From Comamonadaceae bacterium (GTDB lineage Bacteria; Pseudomonadota; Gammaproteobacteria; Burkholderiales; Burkholderiaceae_C): a DNA stretch of 64,000 bases. Of the stretch, positions 1-8,411 are shown piece by piece; position 1 is the first letter of the stretch; each line of letters opens with the position of its first letter. Location of the stretch: NCBI GenBank assembly GCA_947476285.1, contig CANJPU010000001.1:1-64000 (forward strand), given 5' to 3'. The notes beneath the pieces were generated by a model that had not been told where the DNA came from, searched no databases, and saw only the letters and a program-made list of their open reading frames with translations. The position numbers were made by a program, and so were the translations under genes.

Positions 1-348
1 ACTCTCTTCGCGCCCTCCGGCCGCTACGTTCAAACAGATGCGCCGAGCATGAATTGAAGCGCTTCGCGCCCGACCTCAGGCCGCAAATCCCAGCCGCCCC
101 AGAATGAGCGCCTGCCGGGCATCGCGTGGCGCGACGGGGATGGGGTGGGCGTGCGTAGCGGGCAAGACATTTCGAGCGCACAGATCTCTCTTGCGCAGCT
201 CAGATCACTCGGCCCGAAACCTTCGCGGTCAACTCAGTTGTCTGTCGCGCGACACATACCGCATGAATCGAAGCGCAACGCAAGAGCGCATGCGTACGAG
301 ACCAGCACCAAATTGCAGCGCACAGGGGCAGCCGGCAAAGCTTCCCCA
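1..348. other. No recognisable gene; possible remnant DNA
   Basis: I see no convincing coding sequence here. The open frames on both strands are short, rich in Arg/Ser/Cys and match no family I recognise, as expected for out-of-frame reading of GC-rich DNA. A short reverse-strand frame from about 122 ends in a stop near 30 and has no visible ribosome-binding site. The IS-like repeats that follow suggest decayed mobile-element DNA, but no transposase fragment was recognised. Confidence 0.4.
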
Positions 349-392
349 GGGGACGTTTCTAACTTGCACGAAAAGGGGACATTTCTAACTTG
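349..392. repeat. 18-bp direct repeat resembling an IS21-type terminal repeat
   Basis: Two copies of GGGGAC(G/A)TTTCTAACTTG, differing at one base, lie at 349-366 and 375-392 with a 26-bp period. Read on the minus strand the unit is CAAGTTAGAAATGTCCCC, a type of sequence I associate with the multiple terminal repeats of IS21-family elements in proteobacteria. No transposase gene or second end is visible, so this is probably a remnant or the edge of an element lying outside the window. Confidence 0.45.
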
Positions 393-426
393 GGCTGACA
401 CGGCGCCCCCCTGGCGGACTGGGGGG

Positions 427-432
427 TACAAT
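427..432 (+). promoter_or_regulatory. Possible -10 element upstream of the Rieske gene
   Basis: TACAAT matches a sigma-70 -10 hexamer at five of six positions and lies 124 bp before the Rieske start codon. No good -35 hexamer is visible at 16-18 bp. A hairpin plus T-run follows immediately, so any transcript would meet a terminator-like structure within about 30 nt. Confidence 0.3.
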
Positions 433-447
433 CGCACTCCCTACTTT

Positions 448-470
448 CCGGGCAAGACCCGGTCTTTTTT
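448..470 (+). terminator. Rho-independent terminator or attenuator hairpin
   Basis: A CCGGG arm, a five-base loop and a CCCGG arm are followed by a run ending in six T. This is a compact intrinsic terminator on the plus strand. It could end a transcript from upstream, or attenuate transcription from the -10-like element about 15 bp before it, ahead of the Rieske oxygenase gene. Confidence 0.6.
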
Positions 471-555
471 CGTTCTCCATTATTCCCGCGCGCCAATCCT
501 CGGATCAAGCGCTTCCCTGCCCCTTAATAGGGGGAGTCTCTAGGTCAGGTCACCC

Positions 556-1710
556 ATGTCTGATTTAAGTCTTCAACTGCAGCAGGCCGCAAGCCAACTA
601 CCAGTTTCCAGTTATTTCGACCAGGCGCTTTATCAGCGCGAGATGGAAGTCATCTTTCAGCAAGGGCCCCGTTATGTGGGGCACCAGCTTTCCGTTGCGA
701 ACCTTGGCGATTACCGCGCACTGCCCCAGGAGCTCGAGGGCCGCGCTTTGCTGCGCACGCCGCGCGGCGTCGAACTTATCTCCAATGTCTGCCGGCACCG
801 CCAGGCCGTGATCCTCAAGGGCCGCGGCTCGATCCAGACCGGCCCGGCCAGCGGCGGCAACATCGTCTGCCCGCTGCACCGCTGGACCTACAGCGGCGGC
901 GGCGCCGACGCTCCGGCCGGTATCTTGCTCGGCGCGCCGCATTTCGCCCAAGACCCTTGCCTGAACCTGCGCAACTACCCTTTGCAGGACTGGAACGGCC
1001 TGTTGTTCGAGCGCGTGCCCGGCAGCCCCGATGTCCAGGCCGATCTTGCCGGCATGGGCCCGCGCGCCGACCTTGACTTCACCGGCATGGTGCTTGACCG
1101 CGTTGAGATGCACGAGTGCAACTACAACTGGAAGACCTTCATCGAGGTCTACCTGGAGGACTACCACGTCGGCCCCTTCCATCCCGGCCTGGGCAGCTTT
1201 GTCGCCTGCGAAGACCTGCGCTGGGAATTCAAGAAAAACTACTCTGTGCAAACGGTGGGCATTGCCAATCGCCTTGGCAAAGCCGGCAGCCCGGTCTATG
1301 AGCGCTGGCAAAACGCCTTGCTCGACTACCGTCAGGGCCGCCAGCCCAAGTACGGCGCGATCTGGCTCACCTACTACCCGCACATCATGGTGGAGTGGTA
1401 CCCCCATGTACTGACAGTCTCAACCCTGCACCCCATGGGCCCGCAAAAGACCATGAACATGGTGGAGTTCTACTACCCTGAGGAAATCGTCGCGTTCGAG
1501 CCCGAGTTCGTCCTGGCTCAACAGGCCGCCTACATGGAAACCTGCATCGAAGACGACGAGATCGCCGAGCGCATGGATGCAGGCCGTCTGGCCCTGCTAA
1601 AGCGCGGCGACAATGAAATCGGGCCCTACCAAAGCCCCATGGAAGACGGAATGCAGCACTTCCATGAGTGGTATCGCGAGCGCGTTGGTGCTCGGGTCGA
1701 GCCCGCTTGA
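556..1710 (+). CDS. Rieske non-heme iron oxygenase, large (alpha) subunit
   Basis: This 384-residue protein has an N-terminal Rieske domain with the [2Fe-2S] ligand pairs C79-R-H81 and C105-P-L-H108. A C-terminal catalytic domain carries the mononuclear iron histidines H204 and H209 in the H-x4-H pattern, after a conserved Glu-Asp. Such proteins hydroxylate or demethylate aromatic or quaternary-amine substrates using electrons from a reductase. No reductase, ferredoxin or beta subunit is adjacent, so electrons must come from elsewhere. The 23-residue gap between the two Rieske ligand pairs is longer than the usual 15-17. The substrate cannot be told from sequence. The sulfurtransferase gene starts 29 bp downstream on the same strand. 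Confidence 0.9.
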   Translation: MSDLSLQLQQAASQLPVSSYFDQALYQREMEVIFQQGPRYVGHQLSVANLGDYRALPQELEGRALLRTPRGVELISNVCRHRQAVILKGRGSIQTGPASGGNIVCPLHRWTYSGGGADAPAGILLGAPHFAQDPCLNLRNYPLQDWNGLLFERVPGSPDVQADLAGMGPRADLDFTGMVLDRVEMHECNYNWKTFIEVYLEDYHVGPFHPGLGSFVACEDLRWEFKKNYSVQTVGIANRLGKAGSPVYERWQNALLDYRQGRQPKYGAIWLTYYPHIMVEWYPHVLTVSTLHPMGPQKTMNMVEFYYPEEIVAFEPEFVLAQQAAYMETCIEDDEIAERMDAGRLALLKRGDNEIGPYQSPMEDGMQHFHEWYRERVGARVEPA

Positions 1711-1739
1711 CCCCACGCCGCATCGCTCGGAGACCGCCC

Positions 1740-2636
1740 ATGCACACCACACTCATTTCTGCCCAAGACCTGATGGCCCTGACGGCCCTGCAATCGCGCG
1801 GTGTGCCCCTGATGATCTTCGACTGCAGCTTCGATCTGATGAACCCCACGCAAGGTCACCAGCAGTACCTCCAATCCCACCTGCCCGGCGCCATCTACGC
1901 CAACCTGGACTCTGCCCTCAGCGACATGGGTGCACCAGGCCCCGACGGCAAACGCCGGCCCGGGCCGCAGGCTGCGTCGGGCGGGCGCCACCCTCTGCCT
2001 GGCCGCGAGACATTCGCCAATTGGTTGTCCAGCGTCGGATTTACCAACGACATGCAGGCGGTGGTGTATGACCGCAACGCTTCGACCTACTGCGGCCGGC
2101 TGTGGTGGATGCTCAAATGGGCTGGGCACGATGCCGTCGCGGTGCTCGATGGCGGCATGCAGGCCTGGCAGGCGGCGGGCGGTGTGGTCACTGATGATGT
2201 GACATCCACGCGCGCCGCATCGAGCTTCAAACTGCTCGCGCCGCTGCGAAACCTGGCCACCACGCAAGATGTGTTGCACGGCCTCAATGGATCGGCGCAA
2301 ACATTGGTCGATGCGCGTGCCACGCCGCGCTTCAAAGGGGAAGTCGAGCCACTGGACCCGATTGCCGGCCACATCCCCGGCGCATTGAATCGACCGAGCG
2401 GCCAGAATTTTCTGGCGGATGGCCGCTTCAAGTCAGCCGCCCAGTTGCACACCGAGTTCACACAACTGCTGGGGCAGCGCGCACCCGCAAGCGTGGTGCA
2501 TCACTGCGGCAGTGGCGTGAGCGCCGTGCCCAACCTCATTGCCATGGAACTGGCCGGCCTGGGGCCGACTTCTTTGTACGCTGGCAGTTGGAGCGAGTGG
2601 TGCGCCGACCCCACCCGCCCGATGGAGAAGGGCTGA
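1740..2636 (+). CDS. sseA: Sulfurtransferase, 3-mercaptopyruvate type (two rhodanese domains)
   Basis: The 298-residue protein has two tandem rhodanese domains. The C-terminal one carries the active loop HHCGSGVSA, very close to the CGSGVTA loop of 3-mercaptopyruvate sulfurtransferases (thiosulfate sulfurtransferases have CRKGVTA). It transfers sulfane sulfur from mercaptopyruvate to thiol or cyanide acceptors in the cytoplasm. The ATG at 1740 is preferred over an in-frame start at 1668 because the longer form would run into the Rieske gene and adds no conserved sequence. It may be co-transcribed with the Rieske gene, though a functional link is not evident. It converges on the phosphatase gene with a 5-bp gap. 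Confidence 0.88.
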   Translation: MHTTLISAQDLMALTALQSRGVPLMIFDCSFDLMNPTQGHQQYLQSHLPGAIYANLDSALSDMGAPGPDGKRRPGPQAASGGRHPLPGRETFANWLSSVGFTNDMQAVVYDRNASTYCGRLWWMLKWAGHDAVAVLDGGMQAWQAAGGVVTDDVTSTRAASSFKLLAPLRNLATTQDVLHGLNGSAQTLVDARATPRFKGEVEPLDPIAGHIPGALNRPSGQNFLADGRFKSAAQLHTEFTQLLGQRAPASVVHHCGSGVSAVPNLIAMELAGLGPTSLYAGSWSEWCADPTRPMEKG

Positions 2637-2641
2637 GGCCT

Positions 2642-3373
2642 TTAAGCCGTGGCAGGCACGAGGTACAACTCACGCATTCTGCGCAACTGCGCCTCGCCCA
2701 GGCCCAGGCCCTCGCGCAGGTAGGCATCGAGCCCGCCATAGTCGCGTTGCACCGCGTCCATCGCCGCCTCCAGAAACTCCGGCCGCACCCGCCACAACAC
2801 AGAGGCGGCTTCGGGTGTCAGGCCTTCGCGGATGGTCCTGGGCTGCGTCACCCGCTCATTGGTCAGCAAGTAGTCGCGCATCACGTCCTGCTGCGACACA
2901 CCCAGGCTGGACAGAATCATCGCGCACGCAAACCCGGTGCGGTCCTTGCCCACGGTGCAATGAACCACCGTCGGTTCGTCCGATTCGAGCAAGTGCGCAA
3001 AGAGCGCCGCAAAGCGATGCGAGTTGCGCCGCACGAGGCCCCTGTAGGTCTCTTGCATGTGTGCCACCACATCTTGCGCGCTGAGCTTGTTTCCCGCAGC
3101 GATTAGATCGCGCAACACCTGCACGATGGTCGGCTCGATGGACAGCGAGTGGACGGTGACATCGGTCAACACGCAAGGCGCGGTCTCGCGCTCGTTGACG
3201 CCGCGAAAATCAATCACCCGCCGCACACCCAAGGCAGCCACTCGCGCCACATCGTCTGCATCCAGCGCGCCCAGATGGTCGGATCGAAAAATACGACAAT
3301 CCACCACAGGCCTGCCGTCATGGCCGATGTAGCCGCCGATGTGTCGAAAATTGCTTGCGCCTTTGATGTTCAT
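2642..3373 (-). CDS. Tyrosine-type protein phosphatase (CX5R family)
   Basis: The 243-residue protein begins MNIKGASNFRHIGGY and carries the P-loop HCTVGKDRTG, the C-x5-R-(S/T) signature of cysteine-dependent phosphatases of the bacterial LipA/PtpB-like group (Tyr_phosphatase_3 type). The N-terminal NFRxxGGY and FRSDxL motifs are also typical of this group. The Cys is the nucleophile and the Arg binds phosphate; members act on phosphotyrosine, phosphoserine or phosphoinositides. The ATG at 3373 was chosen over an upstream in-frame TTG at 3424 because family similarity begins there. No partner kinase is seen nearby. Confidence 0.85.
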   Translation of the reverse strand: MNIKGASNFRHIGGYIGHDGRPVVDCRIFRSDHLGALDADDVARVAALGVRRVIDFRGVNERETAPCVLTDVTVHSLSIEPTIVQVLRDLIAAGNKLSAQDVVAHMQETYRGLVRRNSHRFAALFAHLLESDEPTVVHCTVGKDRTGFACAMILSSLGVSQQDVMRDYLLTNERVTQPRTIREGLTPEAASVLWRVRPEFLEAAMDAVQRDYGGLDAYLREGLGLGEAQLRRMRELYLVPATA

Positions 3374-3479
3374 TGAGTGTTCGGATAGATGCACAGTAAA
3401 TGGGGCGCCCTGGAGGATTCGCAAGGCAACGTTCGATTAAACATGGAAACCGCCCCATCGACACACATCGAAGTCCCCA

Positions 3480-3508
3480 TTGCCCAAGCACGCCCCTGCC
3501 CTAATAAT
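3480..3508 (+). promoter_or_regulatory. Candidate promoter for the peptidase-hydrolase fusion gene
   Basis: TTGCCC at 3480-3485 and TAATAA at 3502-3507 are separated by 16 bp and lie about 65 bp before the start codon. Both hexamers are imperfect, so this is only a plausible sigma-70 promoter. Confidence 0.3.
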
Positions 3509-3572
3509 GTTCCCCACACACTAAAACATGCAGTCTGGCCAGCAGGGGGCAAGCGACAGGCAGGAGGGCGCC

Positions 3573-5582
3573 ATGACGGGCATCATTTCCACCACCGCAG
3601 GCAGCAGGCAGGTGCCGCGCACGCTCGATGCGCGGCGCGACACGCTGGATTTTCGCGACCGGATGTTCGAGACCTCGCTGGTCGAGGTACCCACGCACCT
3701 GCCGCTAGCGCACTACCGCAGCCTGAAGGTGCCGGTGCTCGATCAGGGCCAGGAAGGCGCCTGCACCGGCTTTGGGCTGGCCACGGTAGCGAACTACCTG
3801 CTGCTGCGTCGCAAGGTGGAGCCGGACAAGACGCCAGTCAGCGCGCGCATGCTCTACGAAATGGCGCGCCGCTACGATGAATGGCCGGGCGAGAACTACA
3901 GCGGCTCCAGTGCGCGCGGTGCGATGAAGGGTTGGCACAAGCACGGCGTGTGCCGCCACGATATCTGGCCCGACAAACCGAAGACCCAGCAAGGCCACAC
4001 CCTCACCCAAGAGCGTGGCGCTGACGCGGTGCAAAGACCTCTGGGTGCCTACCTGCGCGTGAACCACAAAGACCTGGTGGCCATGCACTGCGCACTGGCG
4101 CAAGTGGGCGTTCTCTACGCCACTGCCGTCGTCCATGAGGGCTGGTCCCGCGTCGATGCGGGCGGCACCATTCCTTATCCGGCCGCACCATCGGGCGGAC
4201 ATGCTTTCGCCATCGTGGCCTACGACAGTCAGGGCTTCTGGATTCAGAACTCCTGGGGCCAGGGCTGGGGCATGGATGGCTTTGCGCGCATCGGCTATGA
4301 CGACTGGCTGGCCAACGGCACCGATGTGTGGGTGGCACGGCTGGGCGCACCGGTGCAACTGCGCATGAGTGAATCGACCGCCATCACAAAGGCGCCGGGC
4401 GGCGGGCAGTCCAGCACCCTCTCTCACGCTGACCTGCGCCCCCATGTGGTGAGCCTGGGCAACCAAGGCGCACTGCGCCCGAGCGGCGAGTTTGGCACCA
4501 GCGCCGAGCAGCTTCGCGAAATCTTCGAAAGCGACATGCCGCGCATCATGGCCAACTGGCGTAAGCCCCATGTGCTGCTCTACGCACATGGCGGGCTGGT
4601 GGACGAGCGCAGTGCGATCCAGCGACTGGCCGAATACCGAAGCGCGATGCTGGACCAGCACATCTACCCGATCAGCTTCGTCTGGCACAGCGACTACTGG
4701 TCCACACTCACACACATGCTGCAAGATGCGCTGCGAACGCGCCGGCCCGAAGGCGCGCTGGGCCCTGCCAAGGATTTTTTGCTGGATCGACTGGACGACA
4801 CAGTAGAAGTGCTCAGCCGCGCGCTCACAGGCAAATCGTCCTGGGATGAGATGAAGGAGAACGCACTGGGTGCAAGCGCACGCGGCGGCGGCGCGCAAGC
4901 CGCGCTGGAACACCTGGCCGCACTGCACAAGCGCATGCCTTTCAAGCTGCATCTGGTGGGCCACAGCGCAGGCTCTATCTTTCTCGCCCCCTTGGTGCGG
5001 CTGCTCACTTGCGACCGCGGCAAGATTGCTTCGGGCTACCTGCGTGGCCGCCAAGGCCTGGGCATGCAGGTGGATACCTGCACCTTGTGGGCACCGGCCT
5101 GCACCAGCGCGTTGTTCAAGCAAGCCTATTTGCCGGCGGTGCGAAGCCGGGCCATCGCGCGCATGGCCGCCTTCGTGCTGGATGACCACACCGAGCAAGG
5201 CGACAACGTGGCCGGCATCTACAACAAGTCGCTGCTGTACCTGGTGTCGCGCGCATTCGAGGAAAGCGCCACAGGGCCGGGCACACCCATCCTGGGCATG
5301 GAAAAATGGATCGCCGCGGACCCGCTGATTGCGCAACTGTTCACAGGCGGTGCTGCAGACTTGGTGTTCTCACCCAATGACCACCCCGAGGGTTCGATGC
5401 ATGCGGCGCGTGCATGCGAACATGGCGCGTTCGATGACGACATCGCCACCGTCAAGGCCACGCTTGCGCGCATCCTTCATGGCGGCGCAGACCCCGCGCA
5501 AGCTGCACCGCGCAGCGAGATTGTCTTCCGGCATGGGGGCAGCGCATTGCGCAGCCGCCGCGAGAAACTGGATCGGGCTTGA
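3573..5582 (+). CDS. Papain-like (C1) cysteine peptidase fused to an alpha/beta hydrolase
   Basis: The 669-residue protein has two enzyme-like halves. Residues 1-260 hold a C1-type peptidase with the oxyanion Gln58, nucleophile Cys64 in the context QGQEGACTGFG, His210 in GGHAF and Asn226 in QNSWGQGWG. Residues about 330-600 hold an alpha/beta hydrolase with an AHGG oxyanion-type turn near 339 and a GHSAG elbow with Ser465. No signal peptide or propeptide is seen, so it is probably cytoplasmic. The ATG at 3573 follows an AGGAGG site by five bases; an upstream in-frame ATG at 3528 lacks one. Substrates are unknown. It converges on the helicase gene with a 12-bp gap. Confidence 0.82.
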   Translation: MTGIISTTAGSRQVPRTLDARRDTLDFRDRMFETSLVEVPTHLPLAHYRSLKVPVLDQGQEGACTGFGLATVANYLLLRRKVEPDKTPVSARMLYEMARRYDEWPGENYSGSSARGAMKGWHKHGVCRHDIWPDKPKTQQGHTLTQERGADAVQRPLGAYLRVNHKDLVAMHCALAQVGVLYATAVVHEGWSRVDAGGTIPYPAAPSGGHAFAIVAYDSQGFWIQNSWGQGWGMDGFARIGYDDWLANGTDVWVARLGAPVQLRMSESTAITKAPGGGQSSTLSHADLRPHVVSLGNQGALRPSGEFGTSAEQLREIFESDMPRIMANWRKPHVLLYAHGGLVDERSAIQRLAEYRSAMLDQHIYPISFVWHSDYWSTLTHMLQDALRTRRPEGALGPAKDFLLDRLDDTVEVLSRALTGKSSWDEMKENALGASARGGGAQAALEHLAALHKRMPFKLHLVGHSAGSIFLAPLVRLLTCDRGKIASGYLRGRQGLGMQVDTCTLWAPACTSALFKQAYLPAVRSRAIARMAAFVLDDHTEQGDNVAGIYNKSLLYLVSRAFEESATGPGTPILGMEKWIAADPLIAQLFTGGAADLVFSPNDHPEGSMHAARACEHGAFDDDIATVKATLARILHGGADPAQAAPRSEIVFRHGGSALRSRREKLDRA

Positions 5583-5594
5583 GCCGCATACGGC

Positions 5595-7664
5595 CTATCG
5601 CCACGCCGCCCGCGCTCGCAGCCGCACCTGCAGCACCGCTGCTTGCCCTGACGCCGCCGATGGGTTGATGGCATCGGCCTGCGGCCAGGTGATTTGATCG
5701 AAGTGCTTCATGCTTGCCTCGCTGATGAAGCGGCTGCGTCCCGCGTACATGTGCCTGTCGCCGCCTGCGGCCTGCTGCGTCACATAGAAGCGGTGCGGCA
5801 CGATCAGGTGAAGCTGCTCCTTGGCCCGCGTCATCGCCACATACAAGAGGCGCCGCTCTTCTTCCACCTCTTCGGTGCTGCCTGTGGCCATGTCGCTGGG
5901 GATGCAACCATCGACCACATTGAGCACATACACGGCCTTCCACTCCTGCCCTTTCGCGCTGTGGATGGTGGACAGGATGAGGTAGTCTTCGTCCAGGTGC
6001 GGCACGCCAGCCTGGTCGCTGGTGGACTGCGGCGGATCCAGCGTCAGCTCAGTGAGGAAGCGCTCGCGACTGGCATAGCCAGAGGCTAATTGCACCAGTT
6101 GATCGACATCGAGCTTGCGCACCTGTGCATCCTCGTGAATGCGTTCGAGCTGCGGCACATACCAGCGCCGGGCCAAGTCCAGATCGGCCGGCCAGGCGAT
6201 GGCGGGCTCACGAAGCTGCGTGTACAACTGAACAAAGCCAGCCCACTCTTGACGGGCCTGTGGCGGCGCCTCAAATTGCTGCAAGGCCTGCAGTGGGTCG
6301 GCTGCCTGCGCCATCGCATCGAGCAGGCGCGTCGCGCTGGCCTGGCCAATGCCGGCAATGAGCTGAGTCACGCGAAAGCCCGCAAGCCGGCCGCGCGGAT
6401 TTTGCGCAAAGCGCAGCACCGCCAGTATGTCCTTGACGTGCGCGGCCTCCAGAAACTTAAGGCCGCCGAATTTCACAAAGGGAATGTTGCGGCGCGCCAG
6501 CTCCAGTTCCAGTGCGGCGCTGTGCGTGCTGGTGCGAAACAACACCGCCTGGCTCTTGAGCCGCGTGCCAGCTTCGCGCTGGCGCAGCACCTGGTCGGCC
6601 ACCCAGCGCGCCTGCCCGGCCTCGTCGGGCACCAAGAGCAATTGCGCGCGTTGACTTGACTGCTTGTCGGTCCAGAGATTCTTTGCATGGCGCTCGCGTG
6701 CCTGCGCGATGACGGCATTGCTTGCATCCAAGATCGCCTGTGTGCTGCGGTAGTTGCGCTCCAGCGCGACCACCCGCACCGCCGATGCACCATCGCCCGC
6801 AGCCGCATACTGATTGGGAAAATCAAGAATGTTGCGCACCGTCGCACCGCGAAAAGAGTAGATGCTTTGCGCGTCGTCGCCCACCACCGTGACGCCGCGG
6901 CCCTCGGGCTTCATGGCCAGGATGATTTCGCACTGCAATCGATTGGTGTCCTGGTATTCGTCAACCAGCAGATGATCAAAGCGCGCACCGACCTCAGCTG
7001 CCAGGCTGGGCTCGGCCATCATCTCGGCCCAGAACAAAAGCAGGTCGTCGTAGTCCAGCAGGTTCTGCTGCTGCTTGGCTTCCACATAGGCACCGAAGAG
7101 CCTCTTGAGCTCGCTCTCCCACTGCGCACACCAGGGGTAAATGGTGTGCAAGACCTCGTCGAGCGGCAGACGGGTATTGAGCACGCGCGAGTAAATGCCA
7201 AGGCAGGTGCCCTTTTGCGGAAAACGGTTCTTGGTGTCGGACAGCCCGATGTCATGCCGCACCATGCCCATCAGGTCTTCGGAATCTGCGCGGTCCTGGA
7301 TGGTGAAGGAATCTTCCAGCCCGATGCGCGGCGCATATTCGCGCAGCAAGCGCGCGCCGATGCTGTGGAAGGTGCCGCTCCAGGGCAAGCTGGGCAGCAT
7401 CTGCGTGGGCGCCAAGCCCAGCGACTTCTGCAGCACACCGCCCACACGGCGCTCCATCTCCTGTGCGGCACGCCGGCTGAACGTGAGCAGCATCATGCGC
7501 TGCGGGTCAGCCCCATGGGCGATCAGATTGGCCACCCGGTGGGCCAGGGTGCTGGTCTTGCCCGAGCCGGCCCCGGCGATCACCAGCAGGGCGCGCTTGT
7601 CACTGGCGGCCTCGCCCGTGCCATGCCGCACGGCGGCAAGCTGCTGCTCGTTCAGGCTATCCAT
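5595..7664 (-). CDS. UvrD/Rep-family superfamily 1 DNA helicase
   Basis: The 689-residue protein has the UvrD/Rep helicase motifs in order: Q motif LNEQQLAAV at the N terminus, Walker A GAGSGKT at about 31-37, motif II with VDEYQDTN, the GDDAQSIYSFRGA motif, and C-terminal HSAKGQEW and YVAMTRAKE. It should unwind DNA 3'-5' using ATP in repair or fork restart. It is slightly shorter than E. coli UvrD and may be a lineage-specific paralogue rather than the UvrD orthologue. A perfect CTGT-N8-ACAG LexA-type site lies about 70 bp upstream, implying SOS induction. Confidence 0.9.
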   Translation of the reverse strand: MDSLNEQQLAAVRHGTGEAASDKRALLVIAGAGSGKTSTLAHRVANLIAHGADPQRMMLLTFSRRAAQEMERRVGGVLQKSLGLAPTQMLPSLPWSGTFHSIGARLLREYAPRIGLEDSFTIQDRADSEDLMGMVRHDIGLSDTKNRFPQKGTCLGIYSRVLNTRLPLDEVLHTIYPWCAQWESELKRLFGAYVEAKQQQNLLDYDDLLLFWAEMMAEPSLAAEVGARFDHLLVDEYQDTNRLQCEIILAMKPEGRGVTVVGDDAQSIYSFRGATVRNILDFPNQYAAAGDGASAVRVVALERNYRSTQAILDASNAVIAQARERHAKNLWTDKQSSQRAQLLLVPDEAGQARWVADQVLRQREAGTRLKSQAVLFRTSTHSAALELELARRNIPFVKFGGLKFLEAAHVKDILAVLRFAQNPRGRLAGFRVTQLIAGIGQASATRLLDAMAQAADPLQALQQFEAPPQARQEWAGFVQLYTQLREPAIAWPADLDLARRWYVPQLERIHEDAQVRKLDVDQLVQLASGYASRERFLTELTLDPPQSTSDQAGVPHLDEDYLILSTIHSAKGQEWKAVYVLNVVDGCIPSDMATGSTEEVEEERRLLYVAMTRAKEQLHLIVPHRFYVTQQAAGGDRHMYAGRSRFISEASMKHFDQITWPQADAINPSAASGQAAVLQVRLRARAAWR

Positions 7665-7732
7665 GGGTAAGTCGGATCAGTAGGGGGAGGCAAGAGGCCA
7701 TGACATTCATCGGGTAGGGCGAGCCAAGCATA

Positions 7733-7748
7733 CTGTACATCGATACAG
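7733..7748. promoter_or_regulatory. LexA (SOS) box
   Basis: CTGTACATCGATACAG matches the CTGT-N8-ACAG consensus exactly and is nearly palindromic throughout. It sits in the divergent region between the UvrD-family helicase (start 7664, minus strand) and the DUF4019 gene (start 7875, plus strand). The helicase is the likelier target, being a DNA repair gene 70 bp away. Confidence 0.75.
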
Positions 7749-7874
7749 TGGGCAACAGATTCATCGGCGCCAGGTGCTGGAAGCTTGTGGCACCGCCCGG
7801 TCATCGCGGCTGCTTTGACTCAGGCTAAACTTGGCCAACTTCATTAGCGCCCCGGCCTATTCAGAAAGCAACGC

Positions 7875-8390
7875 ATGTACCCTTCTCGCCTGCTGAGCGC
7901 CATTGCCGCCCTGCTCTTGTGCAGCACTGCCTTCGCGCAGATGCGGCTGCCGCGCGACATCACAGCGCCCAGCCCAAGCCCCGCACCTTCAGCCCAAGCA
8001 CCGGCACCGGCGAGCACACCCGCTTCAGCCCCCAGCGCCAACGCCGCCAAAGAAGAAGCCGGCCAGCTCGCAGCCAGTGGCTGGCTGATCTTGGTGGACA
8101 GACGCAATTGGGGCGGCGCCTGGGACAACGCCGGCCCAGTGTTTCGCAGCGCGGTGCCCCTGGGCACATGGATGGACGGCGTGCCCAAGCTGCGCGACCC
8201 CCTGGGCGCGCTGATTGAGCGCAAGCCCATCCAGGCTTTCTACAACACTTCGCTGCAAGGCCGGCCGCCAGGGGACTACGTCACCACGGTTTTTCAAAGC
8301 CGCTTTGAAACCAAGCAGATCGAAGAAGTGGTGACCATGGCGCTGGACCCCGACGGCAAATGGCGGGTAACGGGCTACGCCACGCGCTGA
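7875..8390 (+). CDS. Secreted DUF4019-family protein
   Basis: The 171-residue protein starts with a signal peptide (about residues 1-21, ending AFAQ), followed by a Pro/Ala-rich linker to about residue 55. The C-terminal domain has the pattern WDNAGPVFR, RDPLGAL, GDYVTTVFQSRF and DGKWRVTGY, typical of DUF4019, a periplasmic or surface domain of unknown function. It stands alone, divergent from the helicase and convergent with the ZIP transporter gene, which ends 21 bp away. Confidence 0.8.
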   Translation: MYPSRLLSAIAALLLCSTAFAQMRLPRDITAPSPSPAPSAQAPAPASTPASAPSANAAKEEAGQLAASGWLILVDRRNWGGAWDNAGPVFRSAVPLGTWMDGVPKLRDPLGALIERKPIQAFYNTSLQGRPPGDYVTTVFQSRFETKQIEEVVTMALDPDGKWRVTGYATR

Positions 8391-8411
8391 TCCTGGCCGG
8401 CCGCGCTCGCA

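Noticed and set aside
145-543. Plus-strand ORF before the Rieske gene
   Set aside because: It runs through the IS-like repeats and the terminator hairpin and has no conserved sequence.
3705-5336. Minus-strand frame of 543 codons over the peptidase-hydrolase fusion
   Set aside because: The plus-strand protein has complete catalytic motifs and a strong ribosome-binding site; the antisense frame has neither.
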